Part shown: in pieces, positions 1 through 6,384 of the stretch
How positions within the stretch are numbered: the stretch's first letter is position 1
How the letters are laid out: each line of letters starts with the position of its first letter
DNA from: Planctomycetota bacterium
Lineage (GTDB): Bacteria > Planctomycetota > Phycisphaerae > Sedimentisphaerales > Anaerobacaceae
Direction of reading: 5' to 3'
NCBI GenBank assembly: GCA_023135255.1
Contig: JAGLTN010000167.1
Span: forward strand, 1-7,867
Length of the DNA: 7,867 nt
Translations under genes and position numbers: made by a program
Notes under the pieces: generated by a model
Seen by the model: the letters and a program-made list of their open reading frames with translations, nothing else
The model's database searches: none
Told to the model about the DNA's origin: nothing

Positions 1-20
1 GCAATATCTCTTACTTTCAT
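1..20 (-). CDS. 5' end of a further operon gene (partial, runs off the left edge)
   Basis: An ATG on the minus strand (20-18) overlaps the TGA stop of pabC (19-17) in an ATGA arrangement, the same 4-nt overlap seen at the other end of this operon. The frame stays open to the edge and reads Met-Lys-Val-Arg-Asp-Ile followed by a partial codon. A purine-rich GGGA lies a few bases upstream, inside the end of pabC. Six residues are too few for identification. An opening of this kind occurs in the Nif3/YqfO family, among others, but that is a guess. The operon-like junction is the main support. Confidence 0.5.
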
Positions 21-877
21 TTGCTTTTCCCGCATTGACTTTCAATAAGTTCTTTAAGTTTGTCGTAGAGTAATCTGGTTATATTTCCAGCTTTACCATC
101 GCCGATGATATGCTTTTCAATTCTGCTGACAGGCATAATTTCCATGATAGAATTCGTAACGAAAATCTCATCAGCACCTAAAACATCATCGATAGTAAGA
201 TCTTCCTGGTATATTTCTATAGAATTATTCTTAGCAAGGGCAATGACAGCTTTTCTTATAATCCCTGCAAGTACAGGCGTATCGAGTTTTGGTGTAAAAA
301 GTTTTTTATCTTTAACCAGAAAAATATTACTGATGCATCCCTCAGCCAGTTTTCCCTCAGTGCTGAACCACAATGCCTCCGCAGCTCTTCTTTCATGGGC
401 GAATTTCAAGCCCATCATGCGAGGCAGATAATTCAAAGTTTTGTGTCCGCATATCGGGTCAGATGGATTCTGTCGATACGGACAAAGCACAACAAGCACC
501 CCATCGGTATAATATTGAGGCGGATAATTTTGTACTTTCGTTGCCGTGACTAAAACCGTAGGTTTTGGCCCTTCCTCATCTAAAGACATTTGGCCATTGG
601 TAACCGTAAGCCTTATCCGTGCATCTTTGAGATTGTTCGCTTCAAGCGTTTTATTCACCGCTTCAACAAGAAAATCTTTTTCAGGAATAGTGATCGCCAG
701 CTTTTTTCCGCTGTCAATTAGTCTGTCAATATGTTCATCCAGAGCGAATACTTTGCCCTCATAACTTCTCATTGTCTCGAAAAGTCCTGCACCATATAAA
801 AGCCCACTGTCACGAACTGAAACACTTGCACTGTCGATGTCTTCTAAGTGGTCGTTTAAGAATATTTTTTCTGCCAT
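17..877 (-). CDS. pabC: Class IV aminotransferase fold, probable aminodeoxychorismate lyase (PabC)
   Basis: This is a PLP-dependent fold-type IV enzyme of 286 residues. As PabC it would eliminate pyruvate from 4-amino-4-deoxychorismate to give p-aminobenzoate for folate, in the cytoplasm. Visible family features are GLFET near residues 31-35, the Schiff-base lysine K146 in HKTLNYL, E179 in LAEGCISNIF (cofactor contact), and the TPVLAGIIR segment at 200-208 that lines the phosphate pocket. The length suits the family. Sequence alone does not separate PabC from branched-chain or D-amino-acid aminotransferases of the same fold. The pabB gene ending one base before its ATG is the reason for choosing PabC. 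The ATG at 877 is preceded only by a distant AGGA about 14 nt away, so translation probably depends on coupling to pabB. Its stop overlaps the start of the next gene. Confidence 0.82.
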   Translation of the reverse strand: MAEKIFLNDHLEDIDSASVSVRDSGLLYGAGLFETMRSYEGKVFALDEHIDRLIDSGKKLAITIPEKDFLVEAVNKTLEANNLKDARIRLTVTNGQMSLDEEGPKPTVLVTATKVQNYPPQYYTDGVLVVLCPYRQNPSDPICGHKTLNYLPRMMGLKFAHERRAAEALWFSTEGKLAEGCISNIFLVKDKKLFTPKLDTPVLAGIIRKAVIALAKNNSIEIYQEDLTIDDVLGADEIFVTNSIMEIMPVSRIEKHIIGDGKAGNITRLLYDKLKELIESQCGKSK

Positions 878-878
878 A

Positions 879-2300
879 TTATAAACTTTTTTCCTGTATA
901 ATTTTTATTCCTGTCAGCAGGGCATCTGCTTTTATAAGAGCTTCGTCCCATTCCGCCTGCGCATCGGAGTCAGCCACGATCCCGGAGCCGACCTGCACAT
1001 AGGCATTTTCGTCCGTTATAATAATCGTTCGTATTGCAATATTCAAGCAAACATTGCCGTCAATGCCGATATATCCGATCGCGCCGGTATAAACACCCCT
1101 TTGTGTCGGTTCAAGTTCGTCTATTATCTTCATTGAACTGATCTTTGGCGCACCGGTGATCGAACCGCCCGGAAACATAGCTTTGAGCATATCGCAAAAA
1201 CCCACATCCGCTTTCAACTTGCCCTGCACCGTTGCTACTGCATGAAAAACAGTAGGGTACTCTTCTATCGTTCTCGGCTGAACGACTTTTATAGTCCCGG
1301 CCTTGCATATCCGGCCCAGGTCGTTCCTCTCAAGGTCGATTATCATATTAAGCTCAGCCTGCTCTTTGTCACTTTTAAGCAGCTCTTTGAAGTTTTGCCT
1401 GTTAAGTTTTTCATCCAAGCACCTTGGTCTTGTTCCTTTTATCGGCTTAGTGCTGATAATACCATCTCTGATGGTAACGAACATTTCAGGTGAAGTGCTG
1501 ACAATAGCAAAATCCCCGCTATCTATATATGCAGCATAGTCGCAGCTGTTATGTAAATTCTGCCAATTAAATAATTCTATTGGTTTGGCGGTGTATCGCT
1601 GCTGGAAGCGAAGCGAAAAATTAATCTGGTAAACATTGCCCAGATATATATTCTGCTTTATTTCTTCAAAAGATTTTAAATAGTAATCCTTACTGATATT
1701 AGTTTTAAACTGTGCAGGATCAATGTTTACAAGAGGGTATTTTTTTGGAAGTTTATTTGTTCTGATCTCTTTGCTATTATTTATAAGCTTTTGGAGTTCT
1801 GCGAATTTTTCTTTTTGTCTTTGGCGGTCGTCGGGCAGTTCTAAAACAAAAAGCCAACATGTTTTTTCCGCGTTGTCATAGCAAATGACTTTGTCATAAA
1901 AACACAATTTTATCAAAGGCATCTTAAGATCATCTTCTGTTGTTGAGGGTATCTTTTCAATATACCTGCCCAGCTCATAGCTGAAGTAGCCTATCCAGCC
2001 GCCGGTAAAAATGCTTTCCACATGTTCAAACTTGCTGTCAGTGTCAAGCTTGTATTTATCTAAAGCTTCCTGAAGTTTTTCAAAAGGCTGATCTTCTTTA
2101 GCGTTAAACTCAAAAACATCTACCGCTTCTGCTGCCCAGTAACTAAATCTGGTTGCCTGGTTGCCTCCTAAAATTGAAGCTGAATCCAAAGCAGAAAAAA
2201 CTTCACTCAGGCCTGTCATGTTAAGTTCAATGTCGATCTTTTTCCAGCAGAGCTTGCATGTCTGTCTCTTACTTTTAATTTGTAAAGCTTCAGTCGACAT
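879..2300 (-). CDS. pabB: Aminodeoxychorismate synthase component I (PabB)
   Basis: This chorismate-using enzyme has 473 residues. With the PabA glutaminase it converts chorismate and ammonia to 4-amino-4-deoxychorismate, the first step of the p-aminobenzoate branch of folate synthesis. The chorismate-binding domain fills the C-terminal half (about 200-465). It contains PIKGT at 286-290, whose lysine K288 matches the catalytic lysine of PabB; anthranilate synthase TrpE has PIAGT here, so this residue favours PabB over TrpE. It also contains E316 with DLERNDLGR (322-330), GGSITGAPK (378-386) and the GSGIVADSDAQAEWDE metal-site region near 438-453. The N-terminal part (about 30-160) is the TrpE/PabB N-terminal domain. 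The chosen ATG immediately follows the deoC stop (TAA then ATG, no gap), and an AGGGCAGG stretch inside the end of deoC can act as ribosome binding site. No amidotransferase domain is fused and no pabA lies in the window. Confidence 0.93.
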   Translation of the reverse strand: MSTEALQIKSKRQTCKLCWKKIDIELNMTGLSEVFSALDSASILGGNQATRFSYWAAEAVDVFEFNAKEDQPFEKLQEALDKYKLDTDSKFEHVESIFTGGWIGYFSYELGRYIEKIPSTTEDDLKMPLIKLCFYDKVICYDNAEKTCWLFVLELPDDRQRQKEKFAELQKLINNSKEIRTNKLPKKYPLVNIDPAQFKTNISKDYYLKSFEEIKQNIYLGNVYQINFSLRFQQRYTAKPIELFNWQNLHNSCDYAAYIDSGDFAIVSTSPEMFVTIRDGIISTKPIKGTRPRCLDEKLNRQNFKELLKSDKEQAELNMIIDLERNDLGRICKAGTIKVVQPRTIEEYPTVFHAVATVQGKLKADVGFCDMLKAMFPGGSITGAPKISSMKIIDELEPTQRGVYTGAIGYIGIDGNVCLNIAIRTIIITDENAYVQVGSGIVADSDAQAEWDEALIKADALLTGIKIIQEKSL

Positions 2301-2990
2301 TTAAACCTGCCCTGCCCTGAATTGGGTAATTATTTCGACTGACGACGAAGTGCCAATTCTCTCTGCCCCCGCATTTAACATAGCAATTGCATCGCGGGCG
2401 GTTTTAATTCCACCTGACGCTTTTACTTTACAGCCTGGCGCTGTTTCCTTAATAAGCTTAACATCCTCAGCCGTGGCACCGCCTGCAGGGTGCATACCTG
2501 TACTTGTCTTTATGAAATCAAAGCCTGCCTGCTCAGCTACTTTACAGGCAAAAAGTTTCTGCTCCCATTCAAGCGCCGCTGATTCAATAATAACCTTTGT
2601 TATGACATTGGGTTTCATTGCCTTACAAACTTTCAATATCCCCTGCAGCTGCGTAAGAAGGTACCTGGAATCGCCCGTGACTATCGCGGAGATGTCCGCA
2701 ACAACATCTATCTCATCTGCACCGGCAAAGATGGCCTCTTTTGCCTGGGCTATTTTTGTTTTTGTAGAATCAGCTCCCAATGGGAAACTAATGACCGTCG
2801 CAACATTAACATCGGTATTATGCAATTTGTCCGCGGCAAAAACTACCCAGCGAGGATTGATACAGACGCCGCAAAATTGATATTCAACAGCTTCAGCGCA
2901 GAGTTGTTCGATCTGGCTTTGCTGGGCTTTGGGGTTTAATAATGTATGGTCTATGCTCGATGCCAGAATCTTTTCTGTTATCTCTGTCAT
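2301..2990 (-). CDS. deoC: Deoxyribose-phosphate aldolase
   Basis: This class I (Schiff-base) aldolase of 229 residues cleaves 2-deoxy-D-ribose 5-phosphate to glyceraldehyde 3-phosphate and acetaldehyde, the last step of deoxynucleoside breakdown. It is a single TIM barrel of the short type. Visible motifs are DHTLL at 14-18, D95 in ADEIDVV (proton relay), the Schiff-base lysine K161 in FIKTSTG, and the second active-site lysine K190 in VKASGGIK. All key residues are present, so it should be active. The ATG overlaps the TGA of the upstream gene by 4 nt, and an AGGA at 2999-3002 lies 8 nt before it. No deoA, deoB or deoD is nearby, so the substrate source is not the classical deo operon. The upstream gene may supply it. 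Confidence 0.95.
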   Translation of the reverse strand: MTEITEKILASSIDHTLLNPKAQQSQIEQLCAEAVEYQFCGVCINPRWVVFAADKLHNTDVNVATVISFPLGADSTKTKIAQAKEAIFAGADEIDVVADISAIVTGDSRYLLTQLQGILKVCKAMKPNVITKVIIESAALEWEQKLFACKVAEQAGFDFIKTSTGMHPAGGATAEDVKLIKETAPGCKVKASGGIKTARDAIAMLNAGAERIGTSSSVEIITQFRAGQV

Positions 2991-4069
2991 TTTATGAATC
3001 CTTTCTTAGTAAAGAAATCTGCAAGCTGGGCGATACTGTCAAAAACCTTTGTCGCAGTCTGAGTAACAAAAACCGAAGGCCTTTGCTTAGCTGTCCAGAT
3101 CACATAAACATCTTTGCCCGCTTCATGTGCGTGCTGCAATTCTCTTTCAACTCCGCTCGAAAGAGAAGCTCTTCCATCAGCCAGCGTTGGAATAAAACTT
3201 ATTATCATATCCGACTGGTCTATCAAAAGGAAATCCCTCGCATATATCTGGCTGTTAATATCGCGGGCGATTTGCTTTACCTGCTCAAGGCAAAGCTTTG
3301 TCTTGCCGTCAACCGTGTCTACTTCTATGTAGTCTTTCCCAGCCTGTCGAGCTTTTTCAGCATAACCCGGCAGATACGCTTCTTCGAGGTCAGCCGGGTC
3401 AAAACACGTCAGTGATTTTTTTATAAAGCTTCTGAATTCGTTGATCTCTTTCTTAACGTCTTCCATGTCCGTTACTAAAGTCATCGGGAAACTCAGATAT
3501 GCCCGCTTGTTTTCCTGTTCAAAGATCAACCTATAAAAAGTTTCGATAGTCGCCTGCTCGAACCCTCTTGCCAGGCAATAGAAGCGGGCCTTGTCATTGA
3601 TGCCTTTGTACAACATTTCTGTGCAGATCATTTCTTCCTCACGCCAGACGATCAGGTCCTTAAGTGTATGCTCAATAGAATGGTCAGCGTTTAATCTTTT
3701 GTGCAAAGCTGTCACCCCGTCGATCATATTGATATAAATATCAGCATTGACCTGCCTCATCTGGTCGAAATCGACAGCTGGAAATAGCCCATGTCTCCAT
3801 CTGAAAGTTGCATGCGTGTTGATTATGACGTTTTCATGTGTTTTCGTCTTAGCGATGATGTCTTTGAAAATACTTCTTCTAAGCGAGCTGAGCCTTCTCA
3901 GTGGGATATCGAGAATCTTACCAGCTGCAAGATCCGGGGCTTCGGCATACATCATATCCCCAACATTGCACAAGAGAACATCTTTGCCTTTTTCACTGGC
4001 GAGTTGACAGAGACGTTCAAGATAGCTTTTTTTATCAATACCAACCATTCCGGTTACAACGACTATCAT
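2987..4069 (-). CDS. Two-domain protein: adenylate-kinase-like P-loop domain plus dNMP N-hydrolase/deoxyribosyltransferase-like domain
   Basis: This protein of 360 residues has no name that I recognise. Residues 1-180 resemble archaeal-type adenylate kinases: a hydrophobic first strand, then VTGMVGIDKKS (5-15) where the Walker A loop should be, and NTHATFRWRHGLFP (84-97) where such kinases have their DTHA-type segment. The P-loop is degenerate: the usual GKT/GKS reads D12-K13-K14, with Ser only at 15. Residues about 188-355 look like the nucleoside 2-deoxyribosyltransferase / Rcl (DNPH1) fold: YLSFPM at 191-196, ARD with D279 and then SDMII with D287 (same 7-residue spacing as in Rcl), and SSGVEREL at 304-311, matching Rcl's S-x-G-V-x-x-E-L. 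E310 would be the catalytic Glu. The inferred role is hydrolysis or transfer of the base of a deoxynucleotide. The ATG has a GGAG (4076-4079) 6 nt upstream. The stop overlaps deoC by 4 nt. The fold calls are from eye alignment only. Confidence 0.72.
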   Translation of the reverse strand: MIVVVTGMVGIDKKSYLERLCQLASEKGKDVLLCNVGDMMYAEAPDLAAGKILDIPLRRLSSLRRSIFKDIIAKTKTHENVIINTHATFRWRHGLFPAVDFDQMRQVNADIYINMIDGVTALHKRLNADHSIEHTLKDLIVWREEEMICTEMLYKGINDKARFYCLARGFEQATIETFYRLIFEQENKRAYLSFPMTLVTDMEDVKKEINEFRSFIKKSLTCFDPADLEEAYLPGYAEKARQAGKDYIEVDTVDGKTKLCLEQVKQIARDINSQIYARDFLLIDQSDMIISFIPTLADGRASLSSGVERELQHAHEAGKDVYVIWTAKQRPSVFVTQTATKVFDSIAQLADFFTKKGFIK

Positions 4070-4121
4070 TTAAGGCTCCGAAGCATAAAATTGACCAAAT
4101 CTTCACTGTGACGAAAAAAGC

Positions 4122-4150
4122 AATCTACCAGATACCCACCCAAATTGCAA
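4122..4150 (-). promoter_or_regulatory. Candidate sigma-70-type promoter for the deoC-pabBC operon
   Basis: Read on the minus strand there is TTGCAA (4150-4145), a 17-base spacer and TAGATT (4127-4122) preceded by TGG, an extended -10. Each hexamer matches the consensus at 4 of 6 positions. Transcription would start near 4115, about 45 bases before the ATG at 4069. The CTGGTAGA core is shared with the rpmE promoter in this window, which strengthens the call. Confidence 0.5.
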
Positions 4151-4184
4151 TACATCTTCCCAAACCCCCAAAACCACAAAAATC

Positions 4185-4212
4185 TTGCATATGCCGGTAA
4201 ATATTATACTAT
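4185..4212 (+). promoter_or_regulatory. Weak candidate promoter for the small membrane protein gene
   Basis: TTGCAT (4185-4190), a 16-base spacer and TACTAT (4207-4212) lie about 30 bases before the ATG at 4242. The match is modest and overlaps the minus-strand TATAAT. If both are used, the two promoters would compete. Confidence 0.25.
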
Positions 4213-4231
4213 TATTGAAGTTAAAATTCAG
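4203..4231 (-). promoter_or_regulatory. Alternative upstream promoter for the minus-strand operon
   Basis: A perfect TATAAT hexamer lies on the minus strand (4208-4203). A weak -35 (CTGAAT, 4231-4226) sits 17 bases upstream. The leader would be about 125 nt. The -35 overlaps the ribosome binding site of the divergent plus-strand gene. In AT-rich DNA a lone TATAAT can arise by chance. Confidence 0.35.
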
Positions 4232-4235
4232 GAGG
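4230..4235 (+). promoter_or_regulatory. Strong ribosome binding site that fixes the start at 4242
   Basis: A perfect AGGAGG lies 6 bases before the ATG at 4242. The same frame is open farther upstream with possible starts at 4185 (TTG) and 4191 (ATG), but neither has a comparable site, so 4242 is the start. Confidence 0.85.
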
Positions 4236-4241
4236 CAAAAA

Positions 4242-4778
4242 ATGATTACCGTATTTGATATTATGTCAGTCGTATTTACCCTTGCCTTTATGCTTGCTAT
4301 CGGTGGCTCTATCAGTGAATCTTATGGTATTGGGTGGGGCATCGCTGCTGCCGTTGTAGTGGCAGTTATTGGCATAAGGCTTTGGAAATTACGAATGAAA
4401 CTGATGGTTAATAAAGCCAGAAAACAATTAGCGGAGCTTACCGTTGATGACCTGAGACAACACCTCTATAGTCGGCCATTTTCCTGTCCGAATGGTTGGA
4501 CACCAAATTTTCTACTAATGGAACTTAAAGCAAGAGGAGAGGATATTACAGAGCATATTGACCTGATATTGAATATGATGGAGGACGAATCATCTTTCCT
4601 AAGGGCGATGAGACGAGGGGCTTTATATTCTGCTTATCCCTTTCTCGCATATAAGATAAAAGGATACCGTCCAGAAAAGCCAATTGAGCAATGTAGGGAA
4701 AAAGTCACCGAACTAAGAAAAATATGGCAGATTGCTAAAAATGAAGGGCATGAAGAAAAAGAAGAAAGAAAAAGTTAG
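4242..4778 (+). CDS. Small membrane protein with helical cytoplasmic C-terminal part, function unknown
   Basis: This protein of 178 residues matches no family I can name. Two hydrophobic stretches, about residues 8-25 and 29-48, are joined by a short turn and followed by a basic stretch (RLWKLRMKLMVNKARK), so it is probably a two-helix membrane anchor with the remainder in the cytoplasm. Residues about 60-160 look all-helical and may form one or two HEAT-like repeats, with FLLMELKARGEDI (90-102), a mid-region ending in YPFLAYKIKGYRP, and a terminal helix with a single Cys (C151). The last ten residues are a charged Glu/Lys tail. It stands alone on the plus strand between two minus-strand units and converges on prfA with about 108 bases between them. 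The strong ribosome binding site argues that it is a real gene. Confidence 0.75.
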   Translation: MITVFDIMSVVFTLAFMLAIGGSISESYGIGWGIAAAVVVAVIGIRLWKLRMKLMVNKARKQLAELTVDDLRQHLYSRPFSCPNGWTPNFLLMELKARGEDITEHIDLILNMMEDESSFLRAMRRGALYSAYPFLAYKIKGYRPEKPIEQCREKVTELRKIWQIAKNEGHEEKEERKS

Positions 4779-4886
4779 CCTACATTATTTAAAACATAGT
4801 TAGGCTTATATGGAAATAGCTCAAGGTTGCCAATGCGCATAGAACAGGTCATATCCATGGAGGAATTTATCGCTAAGTAGTTCTGT

Positions 4887-5975
4887 TTAAAGGTTTTCGA
4901 TTCTTTGTTGGATGTCGTATTGCTGCAGGGCTTTTACGATTTCTGCCATATCGCCGAGGATGATTTTGTCAAGGCTGTAAAGTGAAAGGTTGATCCTGTG
5001 GTCGGTTACACGGTTTTGCGGGAAGTTGTAAGTTCTTATCTTTGAACTTCTGTCTCCTGAGCCTATCAGGTTTTTTCGCTGTGAGTCTCTTTCAGCTCTT
5101 CTTTCGCTTTCGAGCTTTTCATAAATTCGGCTTCTCAGGATTCGCCATGCTTTTGCGCGGTTTTTGTGTTGGCTTTTTTCATCTCTCATGCTGACTGTAA
5201 TGCCGGTTGGGACGTGTTCAAGTTTGATAGCCGAATTTAGCTTATTGACAGCTTGGCCACCGGGCCCGCCTGCTCTGCTGACGTGTTCCAAAACATCAGC
5301 TGGGTTGATCTCTATATCTATTTCTTCCGGCTCAGGCAATACCGCAACAGTAGCAGCGGAAGTGTGAACCCGGCCTTGTGATTCTGTTTCGGGAACCCTC
5401 TGAACCCTGTGTCCGCCCGATTCATAACCAAGCTCTGACCATACACCTTTGCCTTTAACGCTGAATACAACTTCCCTAAAGCCGTTCCGCTCCGTAGCAC
5501 TAAAGTCAAGCTGTTCCACTTTCCAGCGTCTGGTTTCCGCATATCTGACGTACATTGTATAAAGATTATGTGCGAAAAGAGCAGCTTCATCGCCACCTGT
5601 GCCGGCGCGGATTTCTATAATAACTGAATTGACAGCTTTGTCGTCAGCCATCACCAGCTCATTTTGTATACCTTCCAACATGGCTTCGTCTTTGCCCTGG
5701 ATGTCTTTTAGCTCTTCAGATGCAAGCTCTTTAAATTCTTTATCACTGTCAGGGTCATCTATTATCTGGTGCGCTTCAGCGATAGCTTCAGCGACTTTTT
5801 TATAATCGCGGTATTGTGAGACGATCGATTTGAGTTTGCCCTGTTCTTTGCTCAAACTAATCAGCTTATTATGGTCAGATACGATTTCAGGATCAGCTAT
5901 TTTGTTATCTATCTCGATATAGCGCTGCTCGATCTCATTTAATTTTTTCAGTATCGAATCTTTATTTACAGACAT
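4887..5975 (-). CDS. prfA: Peptide chain release factor 1
   Basis: This class I release factor recognises UAA and UAG in the ribosomal A site and triggers peptide release. It has 362 residues from the ATG at 5975, close to the 360 of E. coli RF1. In this numbering the stop-codon reading tripeptide is PET at 195-197 within [15 protein letters not shown], the P-x-T type of RF1 and not the SPF of RF2. The catalytic GGQ is at 239-241 in [13 protein letters not shown]; the glutamine is the usual PrmC methylation target. The residue after GGQ is Ala where E. coli RF1 has His. A coiled helical N-terminal domain fills about 1-100. A TTG 9 bases farther upstream (5984) would add three residues, but an AAGAA lies better spaced for the ATG. 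It follows rpmE on the same strand after a hairpin; no prmC is visible in the window. Confidence 0.96.
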   Translation of the reverse strand: MSVNKDSILKKLNEIEQRYIEIDNKIADPEIVSDHNKLISLSKEQGKLKSIVSQYRDYKKVAEAIAEAHQIIDDPDSDKEFKELASEELKDIQGKDEAMLEGIQNELVMADDKAVNSVIIEIRAGTGGDEAALFAHNLYTMYVRYAETRRWKVEQLDFSATERNGFREVVFSVKGKGVWSELGYESGGHRVQRVPETESQGRVHTSAATVAVLPEPEEIDIEINPADVLEHVSRAGGPGGQAVNKLNSAIKLEHVPTGITVSMRDEKSQHKNRAKAWRILRSRIYEKLESERRAERDSQRKNLIGSGDRSSKIRTYNFPQNRVTDHRINLSLYSLDKIILGDMAEIVKALQQYDIQQRIENL

Positions 5976-6036
5976 AATGAACAATTTCTTAAATAACAGG
6001 GTTAGATTGTGGAAGAGCTTTTAAGATAAATAGTAA

Positions 6037-6072
6037 AGGCTCCGCTAAAAGTGCGCAGCACATACGGAGCCT
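6037..6072 (-). terminator. Hairpin between rpmE and prfA, probable partial terminator or attenuator
   Basis: The arms AGGCTCCG (6037-6044) and CGGAGCCT (6065-6072) pair perfectly over 8 bases. The 20-base loop can itself pair GTGC with GCAC. On the minus strand the stem is followed by TTTACTATTT, which is U-rich but interrupted. It lies 22 bases after the rpmE stop and about 60 bases before the prfA ribosome binding site. This suits partial termination that gives more L31 than RF1 transcript, or an RNA processing site. On the plus strand no T-run follows. Confidence 0.55.
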
Positions 6073-6094
6073 CGATAGTTCATAATCAAAGAAT

Positions 6095-6325
6095 CTAATT
6101 CTTTTCGTCTTTTTTCTTGAAATAGTCCTGTTTGCCGTATTTTTTCTGAAAACGTTCAATTCTACCAGCGGTATCCACATATTTCTGCTTGCCGGTATAG
6201 AACGGATGGCATGCTGAACATATCTCAGCGTGTACTTCGGTTGCGGTACTCCTTGTCTCAAAAGTGTTTCCACAGCCGCAACGAACAGTAACTTTTTCAT
6301 ATTTTGGATGTATATCTTTTTTCAT
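6095..6325 (-). CDS. rpmE: 50S ribosomal protein L31, zinc-binding type
   Basis: This protein of 76 residues belongs to the large ribosomal subunit, where L31 bridges to the small subunit. It opens with [10 protein letters not shown] as in E. coli L31 and holds four cysteines, C16 and C18 (CGC) and C36 and C39 (CSAC), followed by HPFYTGKQ. These mark the zinc-containing C+ form, not the zinc-free paralogue. The tail is lysine-rich, as expected for rRNA contact. The frame is open for 58 codons upstream, but those codons show no L31 similarity. The ATG at 6325 has a GGAG about 9 bases before it, and the promoter at 6357-6384 lies within the upstream open frame, so 6325 is the start. Confidence 0.97.
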   Translation of the reverse strand: MKKDIHPKYEKVTVRCGCGNTFETRSTATEVHAEICSACHPFYTGKQKYVDTAGRIERFQKKYGKQDYFKKKDEKN

Positions 6326-6356
6326 TGTCAATTTCTCCAACGACCTAAAACACCAA

Positions 6357-6384
6357 ATTCTACCAGTTTCCGCGAATATTTCAA
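6357..6384 (-). promoter_or_regulatory. Extended -10 promoter of rpmE
   Basis: On the minus strand there is TTGAAA (6384-6379), a 16-base spacer and TAGAAT (6362-6357), with TGG directly before the -10. The -35 matches the consensus at 4 of 6 positions and the -10 at 5 of 6. Transcription would begin near 6350, giving a leader of about 25 bases that holds only the GGAG ribosome binding site. Confidence 0.7.

Noticed and set aside
879..2300. Anthranilate synthase component I (TrpE) as identity of the chorismate enzyme
   Set aside because: The PIKGT lysine is the PabB signature (TrpE has PIAGT), and pabC follows directly.
4185..4241. Upstream start for the small membrane protein (TTG 4185 or ATG 4191)
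   Set aside because: A perfect AGGAGG sits within this stretch at the right distance from the ATG at 4242.
4777..4806. AGCCTA/TAGGCT inverted repeat at the end of the membrane protein gene as a terminator
   Set aside because: The stem is only 6 bp, the loop is 18 bases and no T-run follows.
4800..4880. Open frame after the membrane protein stop, ending in MRIEQVISMEEFIAK, as a possible read-through tail or decayed gene
   Set aside because: It is in the same frame as the upstream gene but separated by two stops, has no ribosome binding site and is too short to match anything.
5976..5984. TTG start that would add three residues to RF1
   Set aside because: The ATG at 5975 has a better-spaced AAGAA and gives the usual RF1 length.
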